The notes under the pieces: model-generated
What the model was told of the DNA's origin: nothing
Seen by the model: only the letters and a program-made list of their open reading frames with translations
Databases searched by the model: none
Source of the DNA: Daphnia carinata
Taxonomy: Eukaryota > Arthropoda > Branchiopoda > Diplostraca > Daphniidae
Length of the DNA: 64,000 bases
Assembly: GCF_022539665.2 (NCBI RefSeq)
Contig: NC_081331.1
Coordinates: 6,172,501-6,236,500, forward strand
Direction: 5' to 3'
Translations under genes and position numbers: made by a program
Part shown: piece by piece, positions 34,301 through 46,109 of the stretch
Layout: every line of letters begins with the position of its first letter
How positions within the stretch are numbered: the stretch's first letter is position 1

Positions 34301-35847
34301 AAGCGTGGTAAAGATCAACATTCTCTGACACACAATCGAAATTCTATCCAACGTCCATTCTTGAATTTGGCACGAGTCTTTTTCGTGACTGATTGAAAAA
34401 TACAAGCGTGGACAGAGTGATCAATAAGACGACTTGTACCGAGCTAGCGCCCAGCTAGGACTAAAAATAAAGTAACAAATTTTAAAATCTTTTCACGCGC
34501 CCCGGAACTACGTTAGTTGGGCAAGTCGCCAGATGAAGGGATGAAAAAGAAAAAAGAAGAAAATATAAAACCTACGCGGGAAACACCTCTGTTTTTGACT
34601 TCCCACAGCTCAAAATTGAATCTCTTACAATTAGCAGTCGGTAGGTATCAGACGCGGGTGGCCAAAAATGTTGATAATAAACGTTTGGTTCCGTGCTGTT
34701 TAGCTTTCGAATCATGATTTAATCTTATTAAGATGCCTCATAAATTTTCATCTATTCTGGTATCGTTACGTAAATGGTCTGAATGGAGAGAAACGATGCA
34801 ATGCGGGTTGCATATTCTTAAATAAACACAACAAGGTCGGGACGCATGGCGTGATGTTTCGGTGTCTCGCTCTCATTCTGGCTCCCCAGCTAAAACCACG
34901 CGATAAACTAGTTTAATGATCAAATAACACAATTATTCAAAATTTCTCTTTCCGCATCTAACGGTCTTCTGCATGTACTAACGCGGCATTATCAACACTC
35001 AAAGCATTTTTCTAATCCCGGTTACAGCACATCAACGAGACCTACGCATCCTGCTGATAAGAGCTCCGCAAAAACACCACTTTCCACTTCGAAGTCATAT
35101 CAGTCGATTTCCGTTTCACTTAACAAAAGAACAAAATTGTATTTTACGTACCTCATCAGATTCCGAAAGGTCGATGTTACCATTTGCGTCGTCATCCAGT
35201 TTCCCGTGCAAGGTGCGTATAGCTTCTAAATTGAGACGCTCCGTTTCGGATAATCGAGCGGCCAAACAGGAGTATTCGTCGTGGCACGGTTCAATGTCAC
35301 CTGTTTGATAAACGTAGAGATATCACGTGTTATTAGACATACCAGTGACGCATACACTATCAGTCAGGTCGTGTAGACTCTTCCATCAGACACACATACA
35401 CACACACAAAAAAGAGAGAGAAACAGACATCCTTGGCCTCTTTCTCTTCTGTTCTGTTTTCAAGGTGGCTAAGACATTCCATTATAAACTCCTAGGCAAC
35501 TCACAGCATGAAAAAAAACAAACTGAAATGTCTGTACACCATTTACATCAGATACATTCTCTAAATCTTGTACAATTGATTTTGTCTGCTAGGTAGGATT
35601 AGATGAAACACTTTTAGGGTGTTAAGTTTAAGTGGTACTTATGCATAGCCATACCTTGTGTGTATGGTTTCCAGATGTTGACAGCCAATGGAACATTTAT
35701 TACATCATTCTTAATCTTCTTGGGCGATGATTCTGAACGAATAGCATATGCTTTTTCGCCGTGAACACCGAAAGTGATCACTAACACAAGGCAAAGGATA
35801 TTAATCAAACATTCACTTAAGAAATATCTGAAGTGTGTTTTCCCCAT
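31343..35847 (-). CDS. Stim: Stromal interaction molecule, STIM (13 exons, 752 aa)
   Basis: STIM senses ER calcium and gates Orai channels at the plasma membrane. Exons: 35655-35847, 35152-35300, 34020-34252, 33654-33939, 33252-33584, 33088-33188, 32853-33019, 32719-32784, 32274-32447, 31821-32118, 31706-31740, 31611-31645 and 31343-31531; all phases join. Order: signal peptide; two lumenal Cys (C70, C76); EF-hand loop D100-E111 (DDDANGNIDLSE); SAM domain from about 115; transmembrane helix near 239-256; coiled coils; CAD/SOAR region with CEKLNRKR and RWRQIESLCGFPI. The tail is Ser/Pro-rich and ends in a polybasic stretch (RKRKKQRF), as in the lipid-binding tail of STIM1. An in-frame Met at 35901 would add 18 residues ahead of the signal peptide. 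Exon 9 could instead begin 50 nt upstream in the same phase. Confidence 0.95.
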
Positions 35848-35901
35848 ATCGGAGAACGAATCGTCGGAACTAACAGCTGGATCATATATCACAAAGCCCA
35901 A

Positions 35902-36438
35902 GTACCGAGCAAGTTGGAATCGAGAGGAGAATTCACAAGAAATAGAAACCGTTCATGGCACATCGGACGGGAAAACCACTAGACATCAACTCATGAACTA
36001 GCCAACGTAGTCTTTAGTCACTGGTTGCCAACACAGAAGACTGCCATCTAGCGCTAGTATTTTCACCTCTTGCCCTTCGTAGCCACCTGGTTTTAATTTA
36101 ACCAACAAAAAATAATCAACCACAGACTATGCCAAAGAATTGGAATGAAAATTTATATAAATTTGAAATATGATAATTCTTTTTCGTTATGATTATTTTA
36201 TGTAAAAAATTTTATGCAGTAAAAATAAAGTAGCTTTTTTGGAAGATGTTTTAAAACTACAATTTGGTTAGCATCACAGAACAACCGGCAGATGGCAACT
36301 GCTTGCAGTTTGTTGTCAGCCTTAACATGTGATATTACCAAAATTCAAAATTCCACTTTAACTTCCCTCATAGCTTCATGTACTGCTTACAAAATATGAC
36401 AATATTTTCCTTTTGAACTGATCACTTATTTCATTGTA
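35902..36438. promoter_or_regulatory. Shared upstream interval of STIM and the F-box/WD gene
   Basis: About 540 bp separate the divergent coding starts, so this is a candidate bidirectional promoter. Two CTCF-like motifs lie in it: GCCATCTAGCG at 36043-36053 and CCGGCAGATGGCA at 36285-36297. They face away from each other. No TATA box stands out. Confidence 0.5.
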
Positions 36439-38585
36439 ATGAACATGAATGCTAATGCAATGATTTGGCCTTTTGGTATCCTTAATCCCATGCTGTTATT
36501 GGTAACACTAGTAATCTGTGCATCTCTTTCTTTACAGACAATCAGAAGATTACAAACACAATTTTTGGGTATCTGGACTGCCAAAGTTTGAGGATAGCTG
36601 AGCATGTTTGCTTACAATGGAAGATGGCTATATATGATGGACACTTGTGGGAGAAAGTTTATAGAAGAAATGTAAACCTTTATACTGAAAAACTCTGTAG
36701 AATGAATTGTAGAAAATTGTTTTTCACTACAAAGCTAGCCACAATCTCCCTAAATGTAAGGATGTATTTTTGAAAATCTTATAATATTTCTGTCTACAGA
36801 TGCAGTTGCCAGATTGGAAGAAATTGGAGCAAGTACTAAAACTCAGAAATCCTGGTTTATTTCCTTTTCCCTCTGAGTTTGTAATCAACAATTATAAAGA
36901 AGCCTGCTGCCACATGGAAGATACAATAAAGGTTTTCTTTTAAATAATGAATACCATTGCTGAAAAAAAAATTAATTTAAAGGACACCCCCTGAATTATA
37001 CAGGGACTTGAGAGGAAATGGACAAAAGGAATTTATACCATCTCAAACTACAAAATGGAACTTACACCCCCAAAAAAAAAGAACCAGTGAACCTATTTAC
37101 TTTTCCATGAGTGCGAGTTTGATGGTGAGAGTTTCGCCAACTGGTCGAATCAGCACGAGAAACCGATGGGCACCAGAAGAGGAACAAGTAAGCTATATGA
37201 GAGCTATACAAATCAATCCTTAATGCAAACAACACGACTTTCTGAAATAGATTGCTCATCTGTTACCGAACAAAAACATCCCAATCGATAATTTTGACCT
37301 GCATCCTATCATCAAGTCAGTTCAGTTTAATGGTGATACTTTCGCTGCAGTTGGTCTTGTCGGCACTAGGAAGATTTTATTTTTATTCAATGTTAAAGAA
37401 CACGCAGATCCTCTGCTGGTAAAACTTTTGGTATGGCATTCCCATCCACACGTTGTAATCATTCTATTCTAACAGTTACGGTGCTCAGCATGGAGAGGGA
37501 TTGAAAATACAGCTGCCGATTCAAGTTACACTTTTAACCCAGAAAATTGCATTCGTTTGAAAAACGACGTACTTGTGCTTTGCGGCAAGAAGGTCAGTGG
37601 TTCTCCAACAGATGTGATTCAACTGTTTTAGCGTTCAACTTTGTCGTAAATTTTTGTTTTTCAAGCAAAAAAAAACGTTTTCAATCTTGTCACAAATCAA
37701 ACAGTTTCTTACGTTTCGTTTTTGATAAAAAATTTAATTTATTGCGCTCACCCGATTTTGCAGGTAGCAGGTTTTTCAACGGTAGTCTCCTTGATGAATA
37801 CGAGAACAAAAGAATCTATGTATCAGAACCTGGAGGTCACAAGCCGTGTAGGGCAACTGTCGGATTTCACGCTTGACGACTGGCGCATTATCCTTTTTTT
37901 CGGCAGAAAAGAAAATCCACGTCTACAACAAGTGGATCGGTATATATTACAAATTCGCGACTTGGCTTCCTTTATGCTGCTCAAATCCTTTGTGCTTCCC
38001 ATTACTCGTTCCCGCGTCTGCCATTTTGACTATTCAAACGGACTCGCCGTCACAGGATCAAACGATAGCCCCATAAGGTCAGTTGAAATTAATTCAACCG
38101 ATCACGGGACTAATATGGCTCAATTGGGTTAGGATATGGAATGTAGTTAATGGAACTTGTGATGGGGACTTTTCGCATGGCGGAGACAGCCTTTTCGCAT
38201 TAAAGTATGTAAATTCAAAAATTTATTCCCATTTCTCATCTTAGCCGGATTCCTTTGATATAGAATCATCGCGGATAGACTTATAATCACGTGTGACCAC
38301 CAGGGTATAATCAAGTTATGGAACTTAAAGGCAGCAACCGACCTGGCCAACCGAGACAATCCATCTCGTCTGTTGCTCCGAACCCTGGATTCCCTGCCAT
38401 CCCCGTACAAATTTCGCAGAGTCAAAACGTTAGCTATGCAAGCCGACGAGTTCCAGGTAGCGCTAATTCTTCAACACGATACCAAGCGCCCACAGATGTA
38501 TTTAATGGATTTTTTAGCAAGTGTGCTTAATGATGAAGAACTCGAAAAGAAAACAAGACAAGTTGGCGAAAGCCGTCAGCTATAA
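36439..38585 (+). CDS. F-box and WD-repeat protein (9 exons, about 520 aa), with an apparent frameshift in exon 4
   Basis: Exons are 36439-36475, 36538-36755, 36800-36931, 37004-37187, 37251-37418, 37476-37592, 37764-38077, 38133-38204 and 38264-38585. An F-box near residues 13-60 (IFGYLDCQSLRIAEHVC ... GHLWEKVY) should bind Skp1 in an SCF ubiquitin ligase. The rest resembles a degenerate WD propeller, clearest near VCHFDYSNGLAVTGSNDSP followed by IRIWNVV, and ITCDHQGIIKLWNL. The linker LERKWTKGIYTI is typical of FBXW proteins; the orthologue is uncertain. Exon 4 enters in one frame and must leave in another: nine A at 37072-37080 carry one base too many, giving a TGA at about 37088. Removing one A keeps every later phase. 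Exon 1 uses a weak GTATCC donor and is the least certain part. An AATAAA at 38986-38991 may be the polyadenylation signal. Confidence 0.8.
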
Positions 38586-41500
38586 CTGTATTTATTCCCT
38601 TCCATCAAATAGGATAGCAACAATCTTAAGTTTGTAGGGTCATTTGCCTTCAGTAATATTTATTAAGATTCATATCTTATATCTTGTATGTTGTAATGTT
38701 AAGCCAATTGCTGAGTTTCCTCCGGTTGAATCGTTGTCTTTGCGCGTGTGAGTTTGTGTAACACGTTTGGATTTAAATGCTTATTCATATTACTTGGTTG
38801 TTCAAGAAAGTAAAATGACAGGGCATAACCTGGATACTAATGTTTTGTTTAACCCTGAATTGGAAGTTATAGACTTACGGAGAACATTTTGATTTGTTGT
38901 TGTACTCATTTGAAACGGCTATAGTCGTACTGTGAAAAGTTGTTTGGTGCGTTTTATTTTTCTTTCTTTAATTTTTGTACGCAGAAATAAATTTTGTTTA
39001 TTGCTACATGATTTCTTAATGAAGTTTATTTTTATCGCTGTTAATAAAACGAATTGCCGTTTAGAGAGCTCTTGATCCATCTGGAACTATCATTAGTCAT
39101 TCGTATACAAAAGGACGTTTCTTGCCAATAATTTAAAGAGCATTTTCACTTCATGTTTGACCGCTTGGAAATGGACTGGAGAACAAAAGACCAAAGCAAT
39201 AAGCTTTTGATCTTCTCCTTTTTATTCAGTCGGCTTAAATGGCAGCAAAAAATCAAGAGCTGAGGTCATAGACAGCTGACCCATTTAGAACGTGTATTTA
39301 TCCTTCCAAAAATATGTGACAAGGACAGTTGGGGTCAGGTAAAAATGACCTTTGGCAAAAGACAGGGCTTTGAACTTTCATCAAACAGCCGTTAAATATT
39401 GAACCTCGATGTCAAAAGTTTTTCTCCGCGAAAAGAAAAGTGTCCATGAATTAACCGCAGGTCTATTGTTTGCGGCGCTAACAGCCTACGTATAGCGGTA
39501 AGGAGCTGAGTAAAAATTTCCCACAAAGATGGGATTTGAGTTGAAGACTAAAACTTCGATGGTCACTTGCTTTATAAAACTCAGCACCCTGGAATTAGGT
39601 GGGAAATTCAAACTGTATGAATCCATCACAAAGAAAGACTACGTATTAGATGATATCTAAGTTATGGTTAACACGAAAAAATAAGGTTTCCTGTGGTTCA
39701 CTATTGGTTATGATGCCCACAACCTTCAAACAGAATAACTTAAACTCCTATTTGATTGCTAGGTGAAGCTGTTTTAGATGTTTATTGTTTTATTGACACG
39801 ATTTTTATGGCGGGATTATTGCCCACCATAACTGCGCTAAAAGAATTCTGATATTATTGAAAAAGAAATACGAAAAAAATACCAGATGAGGATGTCCGTC
39901 CAAGATTAAAACCTTGGGATAAATTTCACTGAAAGACTGATGTCATTTCGCCTCAAAAGAGTGTTGTCAGCTGGTCCGAATCAAATTTATTATTATTATT
40001 TATTTATAATTTAGACAAAACCAAAGCTCGATGGATTTACTCCCCATTGTAAGATCTTTAATAACACCAACATTTGCTGAAAAGAAAAATCCAGATAAAA
40101 AAATCAAAAGCCATTTACAAAAATGAAAGACCATCTGTGCTTAAAAAATCCTTTCGCAAAACATCTTCACATTTTTATTTTAGCAAAATAGATGATTCAG
40201 CGCTTTATCCATTTGAGAGCGATATTTGGTCGAAGGTTGTGGGACAACAAAATGCTTAGAAAAGGACGTCACAATAACTATTAGCGCGTAGACTAATGTT
40301 TCGTATACGCAGCAGGATATCAAGAGGAAGTGTGTCCTCTTCGAAATCAAGGCCATGACCTGAAAATATTTTTTCGTTTGATGCGTAATGTCGGTTGGTA
40401 CTCTTGCACTCATCGAACGGGAAACGCTGAGTCCGTCCTCAAGGGCGGTGTCACTCATTCCATGAATAGGCGTCTGTTGATGTCATTTTATTTTTCTTAA
40501 CGTATGTTCAGGGGAAATTCCAAACAAATTTTGGGTGTCGTGAATAGAATAATCGGAAGAAAAAAGCAGAAAGGTTTGCGCTTTGCTTGTTAACCCACAA
40601 CTCGCGATTGAATGCAGTTCGGTCACATTCAAAGAAAGTGAAATTTTCGTTGACTTGAGGTACCATGAAGTAAAAATTAAAAAGAAATTTCAATCTAGAA
40701 TGTATGTCAGAGCTTTACGTAACATTCGCACCACTTTCTTTTTTTTTTTTGTTAGGTTTTTTTCAACAGGTAACGGTACTGAAAACGGAGATTGGGCAAT
40801 CGCACGCAGCCAACTTTCGTAGCAGAACTAGCAAAATATTGCCAAAATAGCTGAAAATCATGAATGGCAGGTGGTTAAATCCAATGACCTGCAATTCACT
40901 GATCAGATCAAGTCCCATTTGCATTACGATTGTTGGCATTAACCAGCAAAGGAAAGCAAGCGGCAATTAAAGAAGGAAAATTCTCAACAACTCTGTCCCT
41001 ACAAATCTATATGTCTGATTCAAACCCGAAAGTATAGTCTATGAAAATTAATGTTTCGATGGTGGCTCATTTGTTTCCCCTCGCAAACTGGTGATGCATT
41101 TAGTCGCTGTTGCGCCATACGGATGGTGATGGGTTTTCCCCCCAAAGTGTTAATAGCCATCGTAGGTGGTTGGAGGGCAGCCACTTCTTTCTTTTTGTGG
41201 TACCTGTCGACACGGGAGCAGGTTTTTAAATCTTGAACCTCAACTGGGTTACTGCCACTCCAAGAGAAATGATAGTCTTTTTCTTTCAAAAATATTCTTC
41301 AGTGGAGTAAATGCCGTATAAGTAGTTAATAGCAATACAGAAGATGTCATTATTTAAAGAAAAAGAAATTGAAAATAACCTTGGCAGTTCTTTAAAATTA
41401 GTGTCTAAAATTAGTAAGCATACAGAAAAACAAAAGGAGCGGTGGTTGTGCTTTAGTGATTGCATAAAAGGTTATAGCGCAGCGTAGAAAGTGAAACACA

Positions 41501-41866
41501 AAATAGCTAAACTAGTTTTTTTCATAAAAGAAAGAAAAATTCTATACTAAAGTAAAACTCCAGTTTTGAAGGAACCATTGCTCACAATTTAGCCACGTAA
41601 TCCACATAAACTACAGACAGCAAGAACCAGGAGGAGATTGATCATCTCGGTCTGGCTATTGATGTCCCTCTAGGTCTTACACACAGCCAAAAAAGCACGG
41701 ACGAGAAATTTTTGTCCTAAACAACGTACCAACAAACATATGGGGTAATATGTAAGCGTATATGGGGCATGTAAGCCGACGGGCAGGGATAGCGAGTGCT
41801 TTGCAAAATAATATGGACTAAATATTAAAAAATATATATATATATATTTAAATAGCATGACTACAA

Positions 41867-41922
41867 AGATTCGAACCTGTGAAATCAGCACGGCAGCACT
41901 GAACTATACCACAGCGCCCTAT
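41867..41922 (-). repeat. tRNA-like sequence (degenerate)
   Basis: On the minus strand an A box (GCTGTGGTATAGTTCAG) is followed at tRNA spacing by a B box (GGTTCGAATC). The flanks do not form an acceptor stem, so this is a pseudo-tRNA or SINE-like relic. Confidence 0.5.
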
Positions 41923-42000
41923 TTCAATCACTTCATACATCTGTAAGATACCTATTTGAACGAGGGACACCCGAAATTAAATTTGGGATGTGCGGAATGT

Positions 42001-42072
42001 GCGGTCCTGGCACAATGGTTAACGCCCTCGCTTTATATTCTGTAGTCCCGGGTTCAAATCCCGCCACCTCGA
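42001..42072 (+). repeat. tRNA-like sequence (degenerate)
   Basis: The A box TGGCACAATGG (42008-42018) and B box GGTTCAAATCC (42051-42061) sit 43 bases apart as in a tRNA. Checked base by base, the acceptor stem fails: at most two of seven positions pair. It lies head-to-head with the copy at 41867-41922. Confidence 0.5.
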
Positions 42073-43565
42073 ATTTCCAAGCCCTCACTTCCCACCACCC
42101 TCTCCTCCCTCCCACCGTCAAGTTCCTACATTTGCGAGTTTGAATCATTGGTGTGATACAACTTCCTGCAGCCAAATCGTGCGAACCGAAAGAAACTCTA
42201 TAAAGCGTACTAGTTATGACACATTTTCTGGTACGTCAGCAGTGGACCTGCTCAATCTGGTCAATTTTTTTTTAAGCCTGAACATTAACAGTGCAAATTT
42301 CTTTTGCTTTACTCCCTTTATGGCACCATGAAAATAGGTTTCTTATGAATATGTGACGATAACCTTGTCACATTCTTATGTACGAAACCCTGATGGTCAA
42401 TTCATTTTGAAATCGGCCATCAACATGCGTCCATTTTCTGTGGCTGATTATTTCTCGAGGCCGAAGAAGACATTTGATACGATAGCAAATAAAAACTACA
42501 GAGCCTCATTCCTCCTTTTTTAATGAAAATTCGTATATCCTGATTACGCTGTCGTCATTCGATCCTGATGGACAAAAGCCTGATCATCCGGCACGGAATG
42601 AGGATGACCATTATAGAAGCACGTTTCCCACAATCTCTGCGTGAGTCACGTGTTATCAACTATATGCCACCCTGAATTCTCGTATACCGTAAAAAAAAAA
42701 CGTCTCTACGCACTTTTATTTTCTATTTTTTTACCTGCTCAAGGTTCTAGTTGGGAGCGTGATGTAACACATTTCGTTATCAGGTTGAAAACTTGGCTTC
42801 TCAAATTGTCCAGCCAGTTTGATTCACTCGTCGAACAAACGCAGTCTACGCCGTTGTGTCCGCTGTACAGAACGACGATTGAATGTTAAAAAACTGGTTA
42901 GGCCTCAGAGTTCAATGCAGTACGTAATGACATGTGTCGGTAGGAAAGCACGAGAGAGCGAAACGGAGGAGTACAAAACAAAAAACTAGATAGCTGTGGG
43001 GTGTGCGATAAAGAGAGCCAGAGTACAAGTGCGCAACGACTGGTGATGTTGGGACTTCATTCGACAGTCACATGTTCATCCTACCGGTTGTGGGGGTTTT
43101 CGTTTCGACTGAACCGGTCGTGTTGTGTGTTTCGTACATGTAAGCAGACGTGCTCCACAATATTGCCTTTTAAAAGCTAGAACAGCAACAGCAATATTTG
43201 GACAATGCAGTGTGACTAAAAATTAATGTAAAAGTTCTGCTAGTCAACAGTCAAACAACAAGCTACATAGACGTTTCTCAGTATTGTGCCGGTGAGGATT
43301 AAATCGATCTTATGTGGTGAATTGAAAGTTTGTTTGTGAATCTTATTTTGATACATAACCTTCGGACGGTGTGTTGCTTATGTAACATAAAAAATCGGAC
43401 AAACTTTCTAAAAAGAAATACAGCGTTCATTGTAAGTGAGCTTTCCAATATAACTCCACAGACTGTATTTTTAGTATTTCACTGACATCCAAAATCAACA
43501 GTTGGAAGCAAAATGTGCGTGATGTAACCGTTTTTCCGTTCCTTTTTGAAAATCTTCATTCACAG

Positions 43566-43759
43566 GAAAGGGACAAAAGGACGAGAGTGGGGAATGAAAA
43601 CCGAGGCAGACTGGAAGTACTCGCCCGTCCTTTTATATCGGCCGGAAATTCATCCGTATGATTTTCCCAGGATGAAGCCAAGTTTCCCGAAAACGAGAAG
43701 AGCACTTCAGGGGGAGGATTATCTTGTCAGCACGCCAATATTATACTGCTTGCTGATTG
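43566..43759 (+). other. Exon-like segment, possibly a 5' exon of the scavenger receptor gene
   Basis: A TTCATTCACAG acceptor and a GTAAGA donor bound 194 bp. One frame is open through the segment from an internal ATG (MKTEADWKYSPVLLYRPE), but I recognise nothing in it. It could be a 5' untranslated exon of the gene starting at 46110. Confidence 0.25.
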
Positions 43760-46109
43760 GTAAGAAAATTGCAATTGATTTTTCTTCTTTCGGAGCAATA
43801 ACGTCTAAGACGAGTTGATCACGTACGTTCAACCTTTGTATGTTACCTGACATGCATTCATACTGAGATTGGCTTGTAATCATTTAGTGTCAAGGTTATG
43901 CTTTATCCGTTCCTCTGCTTCGACTTTGTTTGTTGTTTTAAACTACTTTTGAATTGGTGTACTGAGTACGTTTTGAATTAATGTTAAGATAAGTAAGACA
44001 GATGTAGTACAGGCTTATGACCGAAAATGTGTTTTTTTAAGGAGTCAAAGTGCATTGAAGATCTCATTATCGTATGACATAACAAAAGCGATAAGTCTAT
44101 TCGGCTCTAATCACATCACGTTAGCTTGTGCGCTGATAAGTAATATAGGTGAACTTCGTTCCAGGACGTGAATGAAGGTGCGGTATTGATTTAGATTGAC
44201 GACGCCAAAGTCTTTGCTTTAAATTTTGCGCAAAACCTTAGTAAATTGATATTCATGAAACTTCCATAGCATTAGGAGCCGTAGGTATCAACAGTTTTTA
44301 ATATTTTTTTTTTGCCAAACATGCGGGGATTACCAGTCGGCAAGCGAGAAAAGTTTCACTTTCGTTTTGTGGTAATTGTGTTTTTTGAAGAATTTTCACG
44401 AAAAAGTACTCCCAACGTTTAAAAACTTGCTCGCTAGATGGCAATAGGTAAACAGTGCCGCGTATTTGATTTAAGCTGGCGTAACGTGCTTAGTAAAAAG
44501 CGTTAACAATTTCGAGCATACCGTTATTATTCAATACGACTGTTGTCAAGGTGTTCGATCAAAGCATTTGTCTATCCTGATATCTATCCGTCATTCCTTC
44601 TGTCTTGACATCTCAATTTGATGATGCGCCTTTGTTACGCGACAAGAGAAAGCAAGAGAAAATGAATGAAAGAGACAATTGAACGACAGAACTACCTTCT
44701 ACACTATCCTGTTGAAATTGTTGGACTGTGCAAGCTTGATTTTGAACAATTATTTTCCATTATTGCTTAATTTAGGCAATCGAAATTGACTTTCACGTCA
44801 GCAGGTTTCTTACTTAGTCGTGAGTTCAACTCTCATTAGTGCCACCCTAATTTTTTAGTCAAGAAATTCATAGCAAGTCAACTGATATAAACTTGACTTT
44901 TCAACATCTTTTGTTTTAAATTTTATCGCTTTTTTTTTGGCCTAAAATCTGGTTGCTTTCGTTCCATGTGTAAAAACTTAACGGTAATTCAATACGTTGG
45001 AAATAATCAAAGTTAAAACCGAAAAAAAACTGTTGTAAATCTCATTATTTTTGAAATTTACGGTGGGCAAGGCGCGGTTTGAAAGTGAGTTCATCTTGAA
45101 GGAGAGCGTAGGGAGGGCGTTCTTATGGCGTTGGGTTCGTTTCCCTTTTTTCTGATTTTCCTGGGCAAAGAGCGCGCACAGGTGAGCGTCAGACCCTACC
45201 ATTTCATTGTTGGCCTCGGGGCGTCTTTTGCGGCTCAGGTGAGTTCAAGGTTTTTCAAAACCGTTTGGTCTTTCGAGAATAAAGAAGACGAAGAAGTGGA
45301 AGAAGGGGGAAAAGTCTGATGAGAAGACGTAAACCATTAAAACTGCCGCGCCTCTTTCTCAGTAACGTCCACCAAACATGAAAATCGAACCCCAATGATT
45401 AGATTTTTCCCCGTAGACATTAACTTCCTCGACGTAACAAAGCGTTGGTGTTAAAGTAGCTCTGAAAGTCGAAACAGAAGATCCACAATTGAGACGACAA
45501 AGTTGACTTGAAATGGAGATTTTGACAGTAAAATTTGTCGCCTAGTCACTTAATTATTTGGCCGCATCCCTTGAACTGTGAATGCTTTCCTCGTCCAACG
45601 CCCGATAGAAATCTTGGGTCCATTTTTTATTTGTTTGTGGATGTCGAGGCGAAAATGTAACCTTGAGTCCCTGCTAACCCAAACGATTTCCCAAAAACAT
45701 GAAAAACTGACCAGAAAACATTAGCTTTTTCTTATGTTAGAAAAATACAACCCACCCCTCCACTGCGTGCCCCCCAATTTCTTTTTTTTCTATTCTTCTC
45801 TGCTGTGCGGTGGCGCTGTCAGTCGCTCACGGACTCGAGGGGGAGAGTGTATCGAAGGCATATTCTAACCTACCGGCAGTCGGTAGCTGAGGGTTCCAAC
45901 GGTCGGTCGGGCGCTTAACTCGACTTTCTTGTCAAATCAATTCGTCTCCCTCTTTTTTTTTGTGTTTTATCTCGTCTTTTTTTCGTTCTTGTTTTGTGTG
46001 TTCGTGTGTGTCGGTGAACTTTGTGTGTCTGTCCAAGTGTCTCGATTTCGGATTCAACAGACGTCTCGATTAATTAATAGTAAGAAAGATAAAAACGTGC
46101 GGCTTCAAC

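Larger units (their letters stand above)
38586..46109. other. 7.5-kb interval with no confident gene
   Basis: Beyond the F-box/WD 3' untranslated region I see no exon chain. It contains a pair of opposed tRNA-like sequences (41867-42072), a CGCTAGATGGCA motif at 44432-44443 and an exon-like segment at 43566-43759. The last 200 bp are probably the 5' leader of the scavenger receptor gene. Composition is ordinary, with fewer homopolymers than in the first 11 kb. Confidence 0.5.

Noticed and set aside
42001-42072. Functional tRNA gene
   Set aside because: A and B boxes are present, but the acceptor stem does not pair when checked position by position.
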